From Halobellus sp. Atlit-31R (GTDB lineage Archaea > Halobacteriota > Halobacteria > Halobacteriales > Haloferacaceae): a DNA stretch of 64,000 nucleotides. The translations under genes were made by a program, and so were the position numbers. The stretch is from NCBI GenBank assembly GCA_003665935.1, contig QPLR01000002.1:699043-763042 (forward strand), written 5' to 3'. This document shows, one piece after another, positions 1 to 9,717 of the stretch; the first letter of the stretch is position 1, and each line of letters begins with the position of its first letter. The notes beneath the pieces are model-generated. The model had not been told where the DNA came from and ran no database searches. It was given only the letters and a program-made list of their open reading frames with translations.

Positions 1-43
1 GTAGTCTACCGGCCGCTTGGCTCGCCTCGACCGACGTCTCTCC

Positions 44-682
44 TCAGCCGAAGTTCTCGACTTTCGCGTCGTCGGGGTCGACGCCGGCGACGTCGAGGGC
101 TGCGGTCGCGTCCTCGACGAACGCCGCGAAGCCGTAGACGAACACCTGCTCGCCGTCGGCGCCGGTGACAGCGTCGGCGACGGCGTCGTCGATCGGACCG
201 TCGCTGACGACGACTGACGCGCCCGCGTCGCGCAGCGCGTCGAGTCGGTCCTCGTGCGCGGGCGCGTCCGTCTCGTACACGATGGCGACCTCGTTTCCGT
301 CGGCGACGGCCGCTTCGGCGATGCCGACGGCGGGGCCGACTCCCGGACCGCCCGCGAGGACGACGACGCGCGACTCGTTCTCGTAGAAACTCCGGCCGAA
401 CGGCCCCGAGATGTCGAGGGAGTCACCCGGCTCGAGGTCGAGCAGGAACTGACTGAACGGGCCGGCCTCGTCGGGATCGACGCCGACAGTGACCTCGAAG
501 GTGTCTTCGACTCCGGGCGACGAGAGCGTGTAGAAGCGCGCGTACTCCTCGTCCTCGACGGTCGCAGAGAGCTTGACGAACTGGCCGGGTTCGGCGTCGA
601 ACTCCGCCGGCGACTCCAACTCGAGTGCGACCGTCTGCGGGCCGACGTTTCGGACGGCGCTGACGGCGACTGTCGCATCCAT
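44..682 (-). CDS. FAD/NAD(P)-binding oxidoreductase, ferredoxin-NADP reductase type
   Basis: A 212-residue flavoprotein of the ferredoxin-NADP(+) reductase superfamily, expected to move electrons between NAD(P)H and a protein or flavin partner in the cytoplasm. The first ~95 residues form the FAD-binding barrel with the signature RFYTLS (R-x-Y-[ST]); the second half is the nucleotide-binding domain with GGPGVGPAVG. The frame stays open upstream, but the ATG at 682 starts directly at the conserved barrel (MDATVAV) and is preferred to the one at 754. It lacks a C-terminal 2Fe-2S domain, so the partner must be a separate protein. It is transcribed away from korA; the substrate cannot be told from sequence. 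Confidence 0.85.
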   Translation of the reverse strand: MDATVAVSAVRNVGPQTVALELESPAEFDAEPGQFVKLSATVEDEEYARFYTLSSPGVEDTFEVTVGVDPDEAGPFSQFLLDLEPGDSLDISGPFGRSFYENESRVVVLAGGPGVGPAVGIAEAAVADGNEVAIVYETDAPAHEDRLDALRDAGASVVVSDGPIDDAVADAVTGADGEQVFVYGFAAFVEDATAALDVAGVDPDDAKVENFG

Positions 683-988
683 ACAGTGACGTTTCACGCC
701 CGGCGAGAAGGACTTTACCTTCCGGAGTCGACGACTGCCGTCGGGCGCTCTCACCTCACCGTCTCGGTTCGGGCGTCTCCGAGTCAGGGCTCGGCGTCAC
801 GGGTCCGTTGAACCGAATGGACGAACGGCCAATTGTCACCGCAAAATTCGCCACTCGACATTCAATAAATAACTAAAGACGCGTATTCTATTCTGTTCGT
901 AAACTTCCGGTCACAGTAAATCGTCCCTTTTTTCAATGCTTTTCAGAAGGCTTTTCTTAGGTCCACGGGAACCCCTTAGCCACAGACC

Positions 989-2743
989 ATGCCTGCGGAC
1001 TTCAACTGGGCCATCGGCGGCGAAGCCGGCGATGGCATCGACTCGACGGGAAAAATTTTCGCCCAGGCACTCTCGCGGGCCGGGCGACACGTGTTCACGT
1101 CGAAGGACTTCGCGTCCCGAATCCGTGGCGGCTACACGGCGTACAAAGTGCGTACCGCCGTGGACCCCGTGCAAAGTGTCGTCGACCGCCTCGACGTGCT
1201 CATCGCGCTCACCCCGCGCACGATCGAGGAAAACCTCGACGAGCTCCACGACGGCTCCGTCATCATCTACGACGGCGACCGCACCACGATGGAGAACGTC
1301 GAGATCCCAGACGGGATGATCGGTCTCGACGTCCCGCTCAAGCAGCTGGCCGAGGAAGCCGGCGGCGCGATTATGCGCAACGTCGTCGCTCTCGGCGCGG
1401 CCTGTGAGGTGTCGGACTTCCCGATCGAGAACCTCGACAGCGCCTTAGAGAAGCGCTTCGGCTCGAAGGGCCAGGCGCTCGTCGACAACAACAAGGACGC
1501 GGCCCGGAAGGGTCGCGACTACGTCGCCGACGAGTACGACCACGAGTTCGACTACGAACTCGAGACGACCGACGCCGACTACGTCCTGCTCAACGGCGAC
1601 GAGGCCATCGGAATGGGTGCGATCGCCGCGGGCTGTAAGTTCTACGCCGGCTATCCGATCACACCGGCGACAGACGTGATGGAGTATCTCACGGGGCGGA
1701 TCGAGCGGTTCGGCGGCCACGTGGTGCAGGCCGAAGACGAACTCTCGGCGATCAACATCGCGCTCGGAGCCGCCCGAGCGGGCGCACGATCGATGACGGC
1801 TACCTCGGGGCCCGGTATCGACCTGATGACCGAGACGTTCGGCCTCGTCGCGACGAGCGAAACGCCACTGGTGATCGTCGACGTGATGCGCTCGGGTCCC
1901 TCGACGGGGATGCCGACGAAACAGGAACAGGGCGACCTGAATATGATGCTGTACGGCGGCCACGGCGAGATCCCGCGGTTCGTCCTCGGCCCGACGACGA
2001 TCTCGGAGTGCTTCTGGAAGACCGTCGAGGCGTTCAACCTCGCCGAGAAGTACCAGACGCCGGTCTACATCGCCGCGGACCTCGCGATGGCGGTGACGGA
2101 GCAGACGTTCCCGCCGGAGGCGTTCGATATGGACGACGTCGAGATCGAGCGCGGCAAGGTCGTCGACGAGGAGACGATCGGCGAGTGGCAAAACGAGAAG
2201 GGGCAGTTCCAGCCGCACGCGATCACCGACGACGGCGTCTCGCCGCGCGCGTTCCCCGGTACCGCCGAGGGCGCGCACATGTCGACGGGGCTCGAACACG
2301 ACGAGCTCGGCCGGCGGACCGAAGACACCGAGATGCGCGTCGAACAGGTCGACAAGCGCACTCGAAAGGTCGAGACCGCCCGAGAGGAAGAAGACTGGAC
2401 GCCGCGGGAGTTCGGCGACGCCGACGCCGAGAACCTCGTCATCTCGTGGGGGTCCAACGAGGGCGCGATGACCGAAGCGATGGAGTTCCTCGACGAGGAG
2501 GGCGTCGACGTGCGCTTCCTCTCGGTCCCGTATCTGTTCCCGCGACCGGACCTCTCGGCGGCGGTCGAGGCGGCCGAGAACGTCGTGGTCGTGGAGTGTA
2601 ACGCCACCGGTCAGTTCGCGGACGTCGTCGAACACGACACGCTCTCGCGAGTCGATCGCGTGAACAAGTACGACGGCGTGCGATTCAAGGCCGACGAACT
2701 CGCAGCAGAAATCAAGGCGGCCCTACAGGAGGCAGACCAATGA
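989..2743 (+). CDS. korA: 2-oxoacid:ferredoxin oxidoreductase, alpha subunit (fused gamma-alpha)
   Basis: A 584-residue catalytic subunit of a 2-oxoacid:ferredoxin oxidoreductase, which oxidatively decarboxylates a 2-oxoacid to acyl-CoA and reduces ferredoxin. The order is a gamma-like domain (residues 1-190, GGEAGDGIDSTGK near residue 10), then the alpha pyrimidine-binding domain (YAGYPITPATDV near residue 220) and a C-terminal transketolase-like domain. Haloarchaea carry two such enzymes, for pyruvate and for 2-oxoglutarate. From memory the N-terminus here is closer to the 2-oxoglutarate form than to PorA, so korA is my best symbol, though substrate assignment is inference. It overlaps korB by 4 bp (ATGA), which implies one operon and translational coupling. 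Confidence 0.88.
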   Translation: MPADFNWAIGGEAGDGIDSTGKIFAQALSRAGRHVFTSKDFASRIRGGYTAYKVRTAVDPVQSVVDRLDVLIALTPRTIEENLDELHDGSVIIYDGDRTTMENVEIPDGMIGLDVPLKQLAEEAGGAIMRNVVALGAACEVSDFPIENLDSALEKRFGSKGQALVDNNKDAARKGRDYVADEYDHEFDYELETTDADYVLLNGDEAIGMGAIAAGCKFYAGYPITPATDVMEYLTGRIERFGGHVVQAEDELSAINIALGAARAGARSMTATSGPGIDLMTETFGLVATSETPLVIVDVMRSGPSTGMPTKQEQGDLNMMLYGGHGEIPRFVLGPTTISECFWKTVEAFNLAEKYQTPVYIAADLAMAVTEQTFPPEAFDMDDVEIERGKVVDEETIGEWQNEKGQFQPHAITDDGVSPRAFPGTAEGAHMSTGLEHDELGRRTEDTEMRVEQVDKRTRKVETAREEEDWTPREFGDADAENLVISWGSNEGAMTEAMEFLDEEGVDVRFLSVPYLFPRPDLSAAVEAAENVVVVECNATGQFADVVEHDTLSRVDRVNKYDGVRFKADELAAEIKAALQEADQ

Positions 2744-3603
2744 GCTCGGACGTTCGATTCACGGACTTCAAATCAGACAAGCAACCGACGTGGTGTCCCG
2801 GCTGCGGCGACTTCGGGACGATGAACGGGATGATGAAGGCGCTCGCGAACACGGGCAACGACCCCGACAACACCTTCGTCGTGGCCGGCATCGGCTGTTC
2901 CGGCAAGATCGGGACGTATATGCACTCGTACGCGCTCCACGGCGTCCACGGGCGCGCACTGCCCGTCGGTACGGGTGTCAAACTGGCGAACCCGGACCTC
3001 GAAGTGATGGTCGCCGGCGGCGACGGCGACGGCTACTCCATCGGCGCGGGCCACTTCGTCCACGCCGTTCGACGCAACGTCGATATGACGTACGTCGTGA
3101 TGGACAACCGCATCTACGGCCTCACGAAGGGCCAGGCTTCGCCCACTTCGCGTGAGGACTTCGAGACGTCGACGACGCCGGACGGACCCCAGCAGCCCCC
3201 GGTCAACCCCCTCGCGCTCGCGCTCGCCGCGGGCGCGACGTTCATCGCGCAGTCGTTCTCGACGGACGCACAGCGACACGCCGAGATCGTCCAGGAGGCC
3301 ATCGAACACGACGGCTTCGGCTTCGTCAACGTCTTCAGTCCCTGCGTGACGTTCAACGACGTCGACACCTACGACTACTTCCGCGACAACCTCGTCGACG
3401 TCGCCGAAGAGGGTCACGACCGCACGGACTACGACGCGGCCAAAGAGAAGATCCTCGACGCCGACAAGGAGTATCAGGGCGTCATCTGGCAGAACGAGGC
3501 GTCCGTCCCGTACGACGAGAAGCACGGCCTCGATCAGGATATGTCCGAGATCGACGAGGGCGCGCCCGAGGGCGCGATGGACCTCGTCCGCGAGTTCTAC
3601 TGA
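2740..3603 (+). CDS. korB: 2-oxoacid:ferredoxin oxidoreductase, beta subunit
   Basis: The 287-residue beta subunit that binds thiamine diphosphate and one 4Fe-4S cluster. Cys19 and Cys22 (WCPGCG) and Cys53 (GIGCSGK) are cluster-ligand candidates; the ThDP motif GDGDG at residues 94-98 runs to DN at 122-123. The start overlaps the korA stop, and a GGAGG Shine-Dalgarno at 2728-2732 lies 7 nt upstream, so unlike most leaderless haloarchaeal genes this internal cistron has a classical ribosome site. Together with korA it forms the heterodimer that feeds acyl-CoA into the TCA cycle. The tail (residues 240-287) is acidic and polar, as usual for haloarchaeal beta subunits. Confidence 0.9.
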   Translation: MSSDVRFTDFKSDKQPTWCPGCGDFGTMNGMMKALANTGNDPDNTFVVAGIGCSGKIGTYMHSYALHGVHGRALPVGTGVKLANPDLEVMVAGGDGDGYSIGAGHFVHAVRRNVDMTYVVMDNRIYGLTKGQASPTSREDFETSTTPDGPQQPPVNPLALALAAGATFIAQSFSTDAQRHAEIVQEAIEHDGFGFVNVFSPCVTFNDVDTYDYFRDNLVDVAEEGHDRTDYDAAKEKILDADKEYQGVIWQNEASVPYDEKHGLDQDMSEIDEGAPEGAMDLVREFY

Positions 3604-3688
3604 ACGGGCCGTTCGGTTCCCGATTCGACCCGATTTTTGCGACGCTGGCTACTCCGAGCCGAGTTCAGACCGTCGGGGCTCGGACGCG

Positions 3689-3770
3689 ATCGTAGCGTTT
3701 GCAAGTCTTCGCTCACTCGACCGCACGGCGGCGTTCGATCGGATGTGCAGTCCGTTGCAAACGCTACGAT
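3689..3770. repeat. 16-bp inverted repeat spanning a convergent gene boundary
   Basis: The 16-mer atcgtagcgtttgcaa at 3689-3704 recurs as its exact reverse complement at 3755-3770, separated by 50 bp. The right arm contains the TAG stop codon (3764-3766) of the leftward transducer gene; the left arm lies downstream of korB. Transcribed from either side it could fold into a long hairpin, so a bidirectional terminator or processing site is one reading; a short mobile repeat is another. Confidence 0.7.
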
Positions 3771-5869
3771 AGATCGCCACCGTCGGTCTGAGCGGCGGCG
3801 GTCGCACCGCCGGTCGCTCCCGGCGTGACCGCCCGACCATCGGCCGCAGAGACGCCCTCGCCTGTCGCGGCGTCGCCGACCTCGAACGCCGACACCTGCT
3901 CGTGGAGCGATTCGGCCAACTGCGTCAGCTCTTGGATGTTCTCCGTCGTCTCAGAGAGCGACGCGGCCTGCTCTTCGGTGGCCGCGGAGACGTTACTCGC
4001 CTCGGCGGCCGTCTGCTGGCTCACGCTCGAAACCTCGTCCGCCATCGCGACGACCTCCTCGGAGGAGGCGGCCTGATCGTCGGTAGCGGTGCTGATCTCT
4101 CTGATCCCGCCCTCCGCCTGCTGAACGGCGGCGGCGATTTCGTCGAACATCTGGATCGTGTCCTCGATCGTTTCGGCTCCGCGCTCGACCTGCTCGTCCA
4201 TCGCCTCCATCTCCTCCGCTGTCTGCGTGGTCATCGACTGGACGTTCGAGATACTGGCTTCGATCTCGGCTGTCGCCTCTGCGGCCTCGCTGGCAAGACC
4301 CTTGATCTCCTCGGCGACGACCGCGAACCCCTCGCCCGCTTCGCCAGCGCGCGCCGCCTCGATGGACGCGTTGAGCGCGAGCAGGTTCGTCTGCTCGGCG
4401 ACGCTGTTGATCAGCTCCGTGATCTCGCCGATCTCCGCCATCTCGGCGTCGAGTTCCTCGACGCGGTCGGCGGCCTCGCCGGCGTACTCCTCGATCGCTC
4501 TGATCTCCTGCGTCGCCTCGGTGGCGTACTCCTGTCCCTGTTCGGTCCGTTCGACCGCCGTCGAGGCGGTCGCAGCGACCTCTTCGGTGGAGGACGCGAT
4601 CTCTTCGACGGTCGCGGACATCTCGTTCATCTCCGAGGCGACCTCCTGGAGACGCTCGCTTTGGTCTTCGGCACCGCGAGAGATCTCCTCGGCGGAGTCG
4701 GCCACCTGCTCGCTGGCGGTCTCGACTTCTCGAGCGCTGCTCGACACGACCTCGCTCGACGTCGTCACCCGGTCTGCGATCTGTTGGACGTTCTCCACGC
4801 TCTCACAGAGTTGTGCGACGCCCTCGTCGAGATTCGATAGCACGGCACCGTACGCGCCGGGACGGTCCGTGTCGATGTGCTGATCTAAGTGACCCTCGCT
4901 GAGATCGTCGCTGATCGCCCGGATGTCCTCGAAACTTCCGGTGAGTTGGTCGGTCCCGTCGTCGATCCGCAGCAGGATGTCGCCGTAGACTCCGGGGTAG
5001 GAGACGTCGACCTCCTGTTCGAGATCACCTCGTTGGAGGTTCTGGCTGACAGCGTCCAGTTCGTCGACGACCCCGCGGAGATTCCCCTGCAGCGTCTGGA
5101 ACGCCTCGACCATCCGGCCGAGTTCGTCGGATTCGGGGTGCTCGTCGATCTCGGTGTCGAGGTCGCCCTCGCTCGCGGCGATGGCAGCCTCAGACAGCTG
5201 CGAGACGGGCCGCGTGATCCGCTGGGAGACGAACAGCCCGACTACGACGGCGAAGGCGAACGCGGCGATGGTGAGCCCGACGATCTCCAGTTGCGCTCGC
5301 CGCGTGGTCTGGTCGGCCAGCGCCACCTGGGAGTCCATATCCTGCTGGGCCGTCGTCCTGATCGATCGCGCCTCCTCTTCCATCCCTGTTCGGAGCGATT
5401 CCATCTCGCTGGCCTTCTCGGCCGCGCGAGCCGCGTTCCCGGCCGACTTCGCCTCGAAGAACTCCTCACCGAGTTCCGTGTACGTTCGATGTTGTGATCG
5501 GAGTTGGCTGAACCGCTCCTGCTGGCCCGCGCTCAGGTGCGTGTCCTCGAGGCGAGCAGCGGCCGCATCGAAGTGGGCGGTCGCTTCCCGGAACGACTCC
5601 CGCGCGCCCGGCTCGTCGAGTCGAGCGGTCTGTACCGCAGCGCGCTGTTGTTCGATCGCGACGACGAGCTGTGTCGACGCGTCCACCTTCTTGCCGTCTT
5701 CGGCGATCACGTGCGCCTCGTCGTCGACCGCTCCCACCGCATCGTAGCCGACGAAGCCAGTGACCGCCACGAGTGCCGCAACGAGTATGAAGGCGAGCAC
5801 GAGCTTCGGGCCCACGTCGAGCCGGTCGATCGTGATCCGATCAGAAATGATTTTAAATTGATCAATCAT
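3764..5869 (-). CDS. Methyl-accepting chemotaxis transducer
   Basis: A 701-residue halobacterial transducer that relays an extracellular or membrane signal to CheA/CheW. The start at 5869 ([10 protein letters not shown]) is preferred to the longer frame because TM1 follows at residues 18-42 and a TATA-like box lies 28-34 nt upstream. An extracellular helical sensor runs to TM2 near residue 190; then come HAMP and a second HAMP-like segment, and a long coiled coil with the signalling tip ([18 protein letters not shown]) around residue 490. The periplasmic part is short and all-helical (four-helix-bundle type), so the ligand is not predictable. No second chemotaxis gene lies nearby. The C-terminus is Gly/Thr/Ala-rich. 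Confidence 0.93.
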   Translation of the reverse strand: MIDQFKIISDRITIDRLDVGPKLVLAFILVAALVAVTGFVGYDAVGAVDDEAHVIAEDGKKVDASTQLVVAIEQQRAAVQTARLDEPGARESFREATAHFDAAAARLEDTHLSAGQQERFSQLRSQHRTYTELGEEFFEAKSAGNAARAAEKASEMESLRTGMEEEARSIRTTAQQDMDSQVALADQTTRRAQLEIVGLTIAAFAFAVVVGLFVSQRITRPVSQLSEAAIAASEGDLDTEIDEHPESDELGRMVEAFQTLQGNLRGVVDELDAVSQNLQRGDLEQEVDVSYPGVYGDILLRIDDGTDQLTGSFEDIRAISDDLSEGHLDQHIDTDRPGAYGAVLSNLDEGVAQLCESVENVQQIADRVTTSSEVVSSSAREVETASEQVADSAEEISRGAEDQSERLQEVASEMNEMSATVEEIASSTEEVAATASTAVERTEQGQEYATEATQEIRAIEEYAGEAADRVEELDAEMAEIGEITELINSVAEQTNLLALNASIEAARAGEAGEGFAVVAEEIKGLASEAAEATAEIEASISNVQSMTTQTAEEMEAMDEQVERGAETIEDTIQMFDEIAAAVQQAEGGIREISTATDDQAASSEEVVAMADEVSSVSQQTAAEASNVSAATEEQAASLSETTENIQELTQLAESLHEQVSAFEVGDAATGEGVSAADGRAVTPGATGGATAAAQTDGGDLS

Positions 5870-5896
5870 ACCGACATTTGATAGCCGGGGCCTTGT

Positions 5897-5903
5897 CAAT
5901 AAG
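5897..5903 (-). promoter_or_regulatory. TATA-like box of the transducer gene
   Basis: On the minus strand the sequence reads CTTATTG, 28-34 nt before the ATG at 5869, the spacing expected for a leaderless or short-leader haloarchaeal transcript. Confidence 0.4.
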
Positions 5904-6017
5904 AACCTAGGTATGCAGTTATCAGCGAGCGAAACGCGAGTGTAGAGAGAACATACTCTCACAGGCGAGCGCCGGGCGTCGCCACACGCGGCTAGATCTG
6001 CCACCCCAGACCGACTA

Positions 6018-6024
6018 TTTTTAA
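6018..6024 (+). promoter_or_regulatory. TATA-like box of the geranylgeranyl reductase gene
   Basis: The AT-rich heptamer tttttaa, preceded by ccgacta, lies 26-32 nt before the ATG at 6050. This matches the TATA position of a leaderless transcript. Confidence 0.5.
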
Positions 6025-6049
6025 GGCGTGCCGGGCACCAGACTGTACT

Positions 6050-7417
6050 ATGTCAGCCGAAGCCTACGATATCGTCGTCGTCGGTGCCGGGACCGCGGGC
6101 GCGTTCGCCGCGGCGACGGCGGCGTCGGAGGGCCTCGAAGTCGTCATTCTCGAGCGGAAGACCGAAGCGGAGGCGGGTCACATCGCTTGCGGCGACGCCA
6201 TCAAAGGAAAGAGTACCTTCCCGGACGTCATCGACCTCGACTACCTGAAAGACGAAGCGTTCACCAACCAGAGCATCCGCAGGGCGGTCTTCGAGAACCC
6301 GCGCGGCGGGAGCGTCGACATCGACTTTGCCGACGCCGGCGCGGTCGTCGACCGCAAGCGCTACGGTGAGATCATCCTCGACGAGGCGACGCGCCTCGGC
6401 GCGGAGATCCACTACGAGACGGTCGTCCAAGACGTCACCCAGGCCGACGACGGCACCGTCACCGGCGTCCGCGCGACGCGGAACGGCGAGGTCGTCACGT
6501 ACGACGCTGCGGTGACCATCGACGCCGCGGGCGCGCTGTCGCTGTTGCAGGACAAGACGGACTTCTCGGACACCTACTTCGACACGAACGTCTCGTACTC
6601 GCAGTTCTGTTCGGCGTATCGCGAGGTCATCGACCTTCCCGAGCCCGTAGACTACGACGACGCGATCGTGTTCAAGCCCACCGAAGAGCTCGGCTATCTC
6701 TGGTACTTCCCGCGGACGCCGACCGAGATCAACGCGGGGCTGGGCTTTCAGATGACAGAGGAACCGATGAAGCTCGTCGACGTCCTGCGCCGGGACCTCC
6801 GGCAGCGCCCCGAGTTCGAAGGCGCGACCGTCACGGACAAACTCGGTGCGTCGCTACCGACGCGTCGCCCCTACGACTCGGCGGTCGCGGACGGCTTCGT
6901 CGCCGTCGGCGACGCCGCCGGCCACGTCAACCCCACCACCGGCGGCGGCATCCCGGGCGCGGCCAAGTCCGCTCACTGGGCCGCAAAGCGAGCGATCGCC
7001 GCGATCGGTGACGGCGACGTCTCCGAGGCGAACCTCTGGGCGTACAACCGCGACGTGATGACCGACTTCGGGAAGCGCTTCGCCGCGATCGACCTCTACA
7101 ACATCTGGGGGATGGCGCACGAAGTCGACGAACTGGTCGACATCGTCTCCTCGGTGCCGGGCCAGCAGCTCGCGGACGCACTCAGCAAGGGGAGCTCCGA
7201 GATGAGCCTCGGGCTGAAACTGAAGACGCTCGTCCGGACGTTCGGTCACTGGGACGCGCTGTACGAACTGTACAAAGTAAGTCGAAAAGCCAAGGAGATC
7301 ACGCGGCTGTACAACGCCTACCCGTCCTCACCGGAGGCGTTCGAGACCTGGCAGTCGAACCGCGACGATCTGATGGACGAGCTGTACGCATTCACCGGCG
7401 CGGAGCCGAAGTACTGA
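6050..7417 (+). CDS. Geranylgeranyl reductase family protein (probable digeranylgeranylglycerophospholipid reductase)
   Basis: A 455-residue flavoprotein that most likely saturates the geranylgeranyl chains of archaeal ether lipids. Residues 8-17 form the Rossmann FAD motif (VVVGAGTAG, with G12, G14, G17). The second FAD motif, [18 protein letters not shown], lies near residue 285-302 and is characteristic of the family. The early cysteine motif IACGDA, around residue 47, is also typical. The length fits the family. The gene is monocistronic between a divergent transducer gene and an aldo/keto reductase. Related reductases act on prenyl quinones or chlorophyll precursors, so the exact lipid substrate is inferred from the host. 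Confidence 0.87.
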   Translation: MSAEAYDIVVVGAGTAGAFAAATAASEGLEVVILERKTEAEAGHIACGDAIKGKSTFPDVIDLDYLKDEAFTNQSIRRAVFENPRGGSVDIDFADAGAVVDRKRYGEIILDEATRLGAEIHYETVVQDVTQADDGTVTGVRATRNGEVVTYDAAVTIDAAGALSLLQDKTDFSDTYFDTNVSYSQFCSAYREVIDLPEPVDYDDAIVFKPTEELGYLWYFPRTPTEINAGLGFQMTEEPMKLVDVLRRDLRQRPEFEGATVTDKLGASLPTRRPYDSAVADGFVAVGDAAGHVNPTTGGGIPGAAKSAHWAAKRAIAAIGDGDVSEANLWAYNRDVMTDFGKRFAAIDLYNIWGMAHEVDELVDIVSSVPGQQLADALSKGSSEMSLGLKLKTLVRTFGHWDALYELYKVSRKAKEITRLYNAYPSSPEAFETWQSNRDDLMDELYAFTGAEPKY

Positions 7418-7499
7418 GCGGTGGTCCCGTGCGGACGTTCCGGCAAGCCCCCCGCCGCCCGCAACGACTTTTGACGTGAAGGCCGTCGACCCGACCGAT

Positions 7500-8330
7500 A
7501 TGTCGACGCCGCCAGTCGCAAGTGAAGACGTCCCGTACGCAGGTGAGATGCCGATGCTCGGCCTCGGCACTTGGCAGAACGACGACCCCGACGAGTGTGC
7601 GCACGCGGTCGAGACGGCGCTGGAAGCGGGCTATCGTCACATCGACACCGCACAGGCGTATCGGAACGAAGAGAGCGTCGGCCGCGGGATCGCCGCCGCC
7701 GACGTCCCCCGCGAGGACGTCTTCCTCGCGACGAAAGTCTGGATCGACAACCTCGCGTACGACGACGTTCTCGCCACGACCGAGGAGAGTCTCGACCGAC
7801 TCGGCGTCGACTACGTCGACCTCCTGTACGTCCACTGGCCGTCTCGGACGTACGACCCCGAGGGGACCTTCCGCGCGCTCGACGAACTCGTCGACGCGGG
7901 CCACGTCGAGCACGTCGGCATCAGCAACTTCGAGCCCGAACAGGTCGACGAAGCGATCGAACAGTCCTCGGCTCCGATCTTCGCGAACCAGGTCGAACTC
8001 CACCCGCTGCTGCCGCAGGCGGAACTCCGCGAGCACTGTGCGGACCGTGACGTCGAGATGGTGGCGTACTCGCCGCTGGCCCGCGGCGAGGTGTTCAACG
8101 TCCCCGAACTGACCGAGATCGCCGAGAGACACGACGCCAGCGAGGCGCAGGTGTCACTCGCGTGGCTCCGCGAGAAGGGTGTCACGGCGATCCCGAAGGC
8201 GACCAGCGAAGAGCACATCCTCGACAACTGGGGGTCGCTCGGCGTCGACCTCGACGCCGACGACGTGGCGGCGATCGACGCGATCGACCGGACGGACCGC
8301 CGCGTCGATCCCGACTTCGCGCCGTGGTAA
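7500..8330 (+). CDS. Aldo/keto reductase
   Basis: A 276-residue NADPH-dependent oxidoreductase of the aldo/keto reductase superfamily (TIM barrel). The family tetrad is visible: Asp and Tyr in HIDTAQAYRNE, Lys in ATKVW and His in LYVHWP. The C-terminal cofactor segment is IPKATSEEHILDN. The GTG at 7476 is in frame, but the ATG at 7500 (MSTPPVA) lies closer to the conserved N-terminus and is chosen. Substrates of this group are small aldehydes and keto acids; a methylglyoxal synthase is encoded 6 kb away, and detoxification of its product is possible but only inferred. Confidence 0.88.
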   Translation: MSTPPVASEDVPYAGEMPMLGLGTWQNDDPDECAHAVETALEAGYRHIDTAQAYRNEESVGRGIAAADVPREDVFLATKVWIDNLAYDDVLATTEESLDRLGVDYVDLLYVHWPSRTYDPEGTFRALDELVDAGHVEHVGISNFEPEQVDEAIEQSSAPIFANQVELHPLLPQAELREHCADRDVEMVAYSPLARGEVFNVPELTEIAERHDASEAQVSLAWLREKGVTAIPKATSEEHILDNWGSLGVDLDADDVAAIDAIDRTDRRVDPDFAPW

Positions 8331-8485
8331 CTCTGGTCGGGTCCTGCGGTCGCGTCGGCGGAGCGCACGTCGCGCAGACGTGACGACCTGCGTCGCGACC
8401 GGTGTCAAACGCGGCGAGTCTCGCGCTCGTGCGTGGTAGCCAATACGCTGCGGCGCCGAAGACAGGCGGCGGTTCCGCGCATCGA

Positions 8486-9592
8486 TCACTGCACGACGTC
8501 GTCGAGGCCGTCGCCGCTCACGCTGGCGGCGACTCGCACGCCGACGAGGCTGACGACGATGCCGACGACGATGAAGCCCGCGAGCCGCTGCTGTGGCGTC
8601 ACGACGTAGCCGAAGAGTCGCGGATCCGCGAGGACGGCCTCCCGCTGGAGGAACCAGCCGGCGAAGCCGCGGACGACCAGCCCGAGCGCGACGACACCGA
8701 ACGGGAGATTCAGGTACGGCGTGCTGACGCCGTCGGACCCGATGAGCTCGTCGAGGAGGCGACCGGCGCTGGCAGTGAGCGCCGCGAGCGCGAGCCACGG
8801 GACGGCGTTGTACGTGAACTGCATCGTTCGGATGACGACGGACTCGGGGCCGAACTGCGGCGTCACCGACAGCGCCCCGAGGAAGACGCCGACCAGGGCG
8901 AGCCCGAGGCTCACCGCGTAGGTGACGACCGACACCCGGCCGGAGTACAGCGCTGCCCGGACCCGTTCGGGGACCTCCGCCAGATGCTCGTCGATCGCGA
9001 GCCCCTTGTACAGCAGCGCCGCCCCGAGAAGCGCCGCAAGCCCCGCGAGCGCGACCGCCGGCGGGAACTGCGTCAGGAGGATCGGCAGGAAGAGCAGAGT
9101 CGCTCCCAGCGGCACGAGCACGGTCGTCCGGAGCTCTTCGTCGGCCAGGAACTGCTTGAGGAGGTAGTACGTCGACTCGATGTCGTGCGACTGCCGCACG
9201 ACGACGCGGTCGACCGAGTCGATCCGGACGCGGCTCTCGACGACCGGAACGACGCGCTCGTCGTTCGCCGAATCCAACACGACGATCGCCGACTCCGGAT
9301 CGTACTCCTCGACGAGCGCGTCGACCTGCGCCGACAGCGATCGGTCGGCCCCGACGAGGGAGTCGTCGCCGCCGGAGACGACCGCGACGACCGTCTCCTC
9401 GCGCTCGTCGCGGAGGTCACGGGCGACCCGGAGCGTCTCCAGCAGGCAGTTGACGCTCGAATCCTCGGGGTCGGCTAATCCGACGTCGGTGACGAGCGAC
9501 CGAATCGCCTCCCAGCCGACGATCGGCAGCTCCAGTCCCGCCGTTCGGCCGATGTCGTCGGACCGGTCGACACAGAGGACGAGCGTGGTCAC
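8486..9592 (-). CDS. DUF373 family integral membrane protein
   Basis: A 368-residue protein of the archaeal DUF373 family. The N-terminal ~170 residues are soluble and Rossmann-like (TTLVLCVDRSDDIGR at the start, VVSGGDDSLVGAD, AIVVLDSANDERVVP). The rest carries about six hydrophobic segments (for example FLPILLTQF followed by an Ala/Leu-rich helix). The function is unknown; the family is widespread in archaea and is usually monocistronic. The gene is divergent from the SDR at 9718, and the two share a 125-bp intergenic region. No lipobox or Tat signal is seen, so the soluble domain is probably cytoplasmic. Confidence 0.85.
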   Translation of the reverse strand: MTTLVLCVDRSDDIGRTAGLELPIVGWEAIRSLVTDVGLADPEDSSVNCLLETLRVARDLRDEREETVVAVVSGGDDSLVGADRSLSAQVDALVEEYDPESAIVVLDSANDERVVPVVESRVRIDSVDRVVVRQSHDIESTYYLLKQFLADEELRTTVLVPLGATLLFLPILLTQFPPAVALAGLAALLGAALLYKGLAIDEHLAEVPERVRAALYSGRVSVVTYAVSLGLALVGVFLGALSVTPQFGPESVVIRTMQFTYNAVPWLALAALTASAGRLLDELIGSDGVSTPYLNLPFGVVALGLVVRGFAGWFLQREAVLADPRLFGYVVTPQQRLAGFIVVGIVVSLVGVRVAASVSGDGLDDVVQ

Positions 9593-9717
9593 GACTGTGA
9601 GAAGGTATCACTCAGTTATAGTACCCTCGGTCAGTGAGGGACGCGAGCGTGACGACGCGTCGCCACGGCACCGTTTTTTCACGGTCGGTCGTGTGGGTCA
9701 CAGTACTGGTGCACTCA

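Noticed and set aside
5870..6004. 45-residue N-terminal extension of the transducer
   Set aside because: The extension has no conserved features and would run past the TATA-like box; the ATG at 5869 fits the membrane topology.
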